From positions 63,407-117,332 of the forward strand of contig PLWQ01000035.1 in assembly GCA_003165595.1 (NCBI GenBank): a DNA stretch of 53,926 nt, written 5' to 3'. The translations under genes and the position numbers were made by a program. Below, piece after piece: positions 52,890-53,926 of the stretch (positions are counted from its first letter, which is position 1; each line of letters begins with the position of its first letter). The notes beneath the pieces were generated by a model. It was not told the DNA's origin and searched no databases. It worked only from the letters and a program-made list of their open reading frames with translations. The stretch comes from Fibrobacterota bacterium. GTDB lineage: Bacteria > Fibrobacterota > Chitinivibrionia > Chitinivibrionales > FEN-1185.

Positions 52890-53222
52890 GCAAAGAGCGA
52901 CTCACCGAACGGTTTAGCCGGAGATGTACCCCGTTTCCGCATGACCTGGCAGAAGCGCCTCCCCCACCCCATAAAACAGCAAATACCGCCACCGCTTGGG
53001 GCTCTACATATCCAAAGCTTTTGTGAAGCGCATAGAGCCAGTCTGGGCTTAGGCCATTTCGCAAGGCCAGGCTTGCTTCTTGGGGGTGGAATAGGTAGTT
53101 TTGGGGAGGACAGGGAACCAAAATATGACCGCGATGCATCGTATTACGTGGTCTGACGACATTATGCATTATGGCGTTTGATGACTAGTACACGTTAGGG
53201 GCAAAAAAGACTGGAGGATTTC
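52890..53222. other. Intergenic region with R3 copy B
   Basis: Contains R3 copy B (53054-53194) and the promoter side of the last gene. The rest (52890-53053) shows no recognised feature. Confidence 0.5.
53054..53194 (+). repeat. Duplicated leader repeat R3, copy B
   Basis: Second copy of the sequence described at 51827-51964; ends 29 bases before the lipoprotein start at 53223. Both contain GCAAG/CTTGC as a short hairpin. Confidence 0.65.
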
Positions 53223-53909
53223 ATGAACCTGAGATTACTCTTTGCGATTTTCTTCCTGTTCGCGGCTTTATGCAGCAATCCCTCAAAAAACGTCGATGAG
53301 AATCAAATCACTAAAATCGTCTTCAATAACTATTATAGATACATGACGACTGCGGCCTATTCCGACACGGATGTCATTGATACAATCGTCACCTACCAAA
53401 GATTGATTTCGGATGACACTGACTCGACCGGCAAAGAAATAATAACAATTCAAGATAGCGGATATAATACGGTTCAAAGCAAATACATGCAAGACCGCAA
53501 CGGTATATTCCTTCTTGAGTCTGTAGCCGGAAATGAACCTCCTTTATCAAAGAGACAAAAGCTGAATATGCTGTATGACTTTTTCCCTGTGGTCATATAC
53601 GGGTTGAGAATAGGCGCAGATAGTAGTTATTCCTTCAAGAACAATGTCAATGATTCAATCCAAGGCTCGGAAACATTTATCGGAAATCAAGTTGTGTCAT
53701 CAAACGGCAATCGTTATACCTGTTCGGTTATCAAAAATACCACATTCTCTTCGGAACTTGAGCATACAATTTATTATTCGAATATCGGACTAATCAAGAA
53801 AATTGAGCTGGATACAATAGACAAAACGACACTTGATTCAACATCACATTTGGTTTCACTTGGCAAAGTTACGACTACGTATTCCACCGAATTATTGGAA
53901 ACTCGCTAA
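53223..53909 (+). CDS. Lipoprotein of unknown function
   Basis: The 228-residue product has a lipoprotein signal (MNLRLLFAIFFLFAALC, Cys17) and a Ser/Thr/Asp-rich, beta-type mature part (TYQRLISDDTDSTGKEIITI, FIGNQVVSSNGNRYTCSVIK, HTIYYSNIGLIKKIELDTID). The pattern resembles periplasmic lipoproteins that read out as DUF-type beta-sandwiches, but I recognise no family. A GGAGGA ribosome site (TGGAGGATTTC) precedes ATG. The gene is AT-rich and has the R3 leader. Confidence 0.65.
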   Translation: MNLRLLFAIFFLFAALCSNPSKNVDENQITKIVFNNYYRYMTTAAYSDTDVIDTIVTYQRLISDDTDSTGKEIITIQDSGYNTVQSKYMQDRNGIFLLESVAGNEPPLSKRQKLNMLYDFFPVVIYGLRIGADSSYSFKNNVNDSIQGSETFIGNQVVSSNGNRYTCSVIKNTTFSSELEHTIYYSNIGLIKKIELDTIDKTTLDSTSHLVSLGKVTTTYSTELLETR

Positions 53910-53926
53910 CATATAGATAAAGGTCC

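Overview
The window reads as a chromosomal segment of a GC-rich, Gram-negative, didermic bacterium of the FCB (Fibrobacterota-Chlorobi-Bacteroidota) type. The evidence is a GldG-like/DUF4340 pair, a PorV-like outer-membrane barrel, several secreted proteins whose C-termini look like type IX secretion (T9SS) sorting domains, a TonB-dependent receptor and many lipoproteins. A Fibrobacterota-like lineage is my best guess, inferred from gene content only. I found no CRISPR array, rRNA, complete insertion sequence or prophage. One tRNA (tRNA-Gly, anticodon CCC) is present.

Layout. 1-2.2 kb: end of a GldG-like ABC-auxiliary gene and a DUF4340 gene. 2.2-5.5 kb: a structured leader with a terminator directly before a stand-alone pyruvate-kinase C-terminal-domain gene, tRNA-Gly, isocitrate dehydrogenase, and a membrane-anchored protein with a phage-head-protein-like Cys/His motif. 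5.6-15.2 kb: three very large envelope genes, namely a PorV-like barrel carrying a beta-propeller and a LysM-like insert, a secreted M6-like protein that has lost its zinc motif, and an MA-clan metalloprotease with TolB-like repeats and a C-terminal barrel. 15.3-18.4 kb (minus): rex-serC-serA, with a good candidate Rex operator before rex. 18.7-24.3 kb: a DUF1080-like protein and a livKHMGF branched-chain amino-acid ABC transporter operon in which livH has an apparent one-base frameshift. 24.8-35.3 kb: an AT-richer outer-membrane protein, a radical SAM/SPASM protein divergent from a beta-helix protein, a lone integrase-type SAM-like domain, a tyrosine phosphatase, a TonB-dependent receptor, and a deacetylase/barrel pair. 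35.4-39.4 kb: ppnP, an SRPBCC lipoprotein, a DUF374 acyltransferase-GT2-pcm operon, and a DedA protein. 39.9-48.1 kb (minus): rdgB, a receiver-PAS histidine kinase, a sigma-54 activator, leuS, a PfkB sugar kinase and a UDP-glucuronate decarboxylase. 48.6-53.9 kb: two T9SS-type secreted proteins, one of them thaumatin-like, and small lipoproteins in AT-richer DNA.

The intergenic spaces are crowded with dispersed repeats of several families: a hairpin repeat with a variable middle (2 copies), a triple-hairpin repeat (3 copies), a duplicated leader before two unrelated lipoprotein genes (2 copies), and short CACAGAG-, GCAAAGG- and AGTTGAAAG-type repeats.

The strongest candidates for new biology are the 5.6-15.2 kb envelope module (barrel-propeller fusion, pseudo-protease, and an active-looking protease whose gene overlaps the pseudo-protease gene by 4 bases), the thaumatin-like T9SS cargo, the membrane-anchored Mu-F-like protein, and the structured leader repeat with its terminator next to a ribosome binding site. 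All assignments come from reading motifs by eye; no database search was possible.
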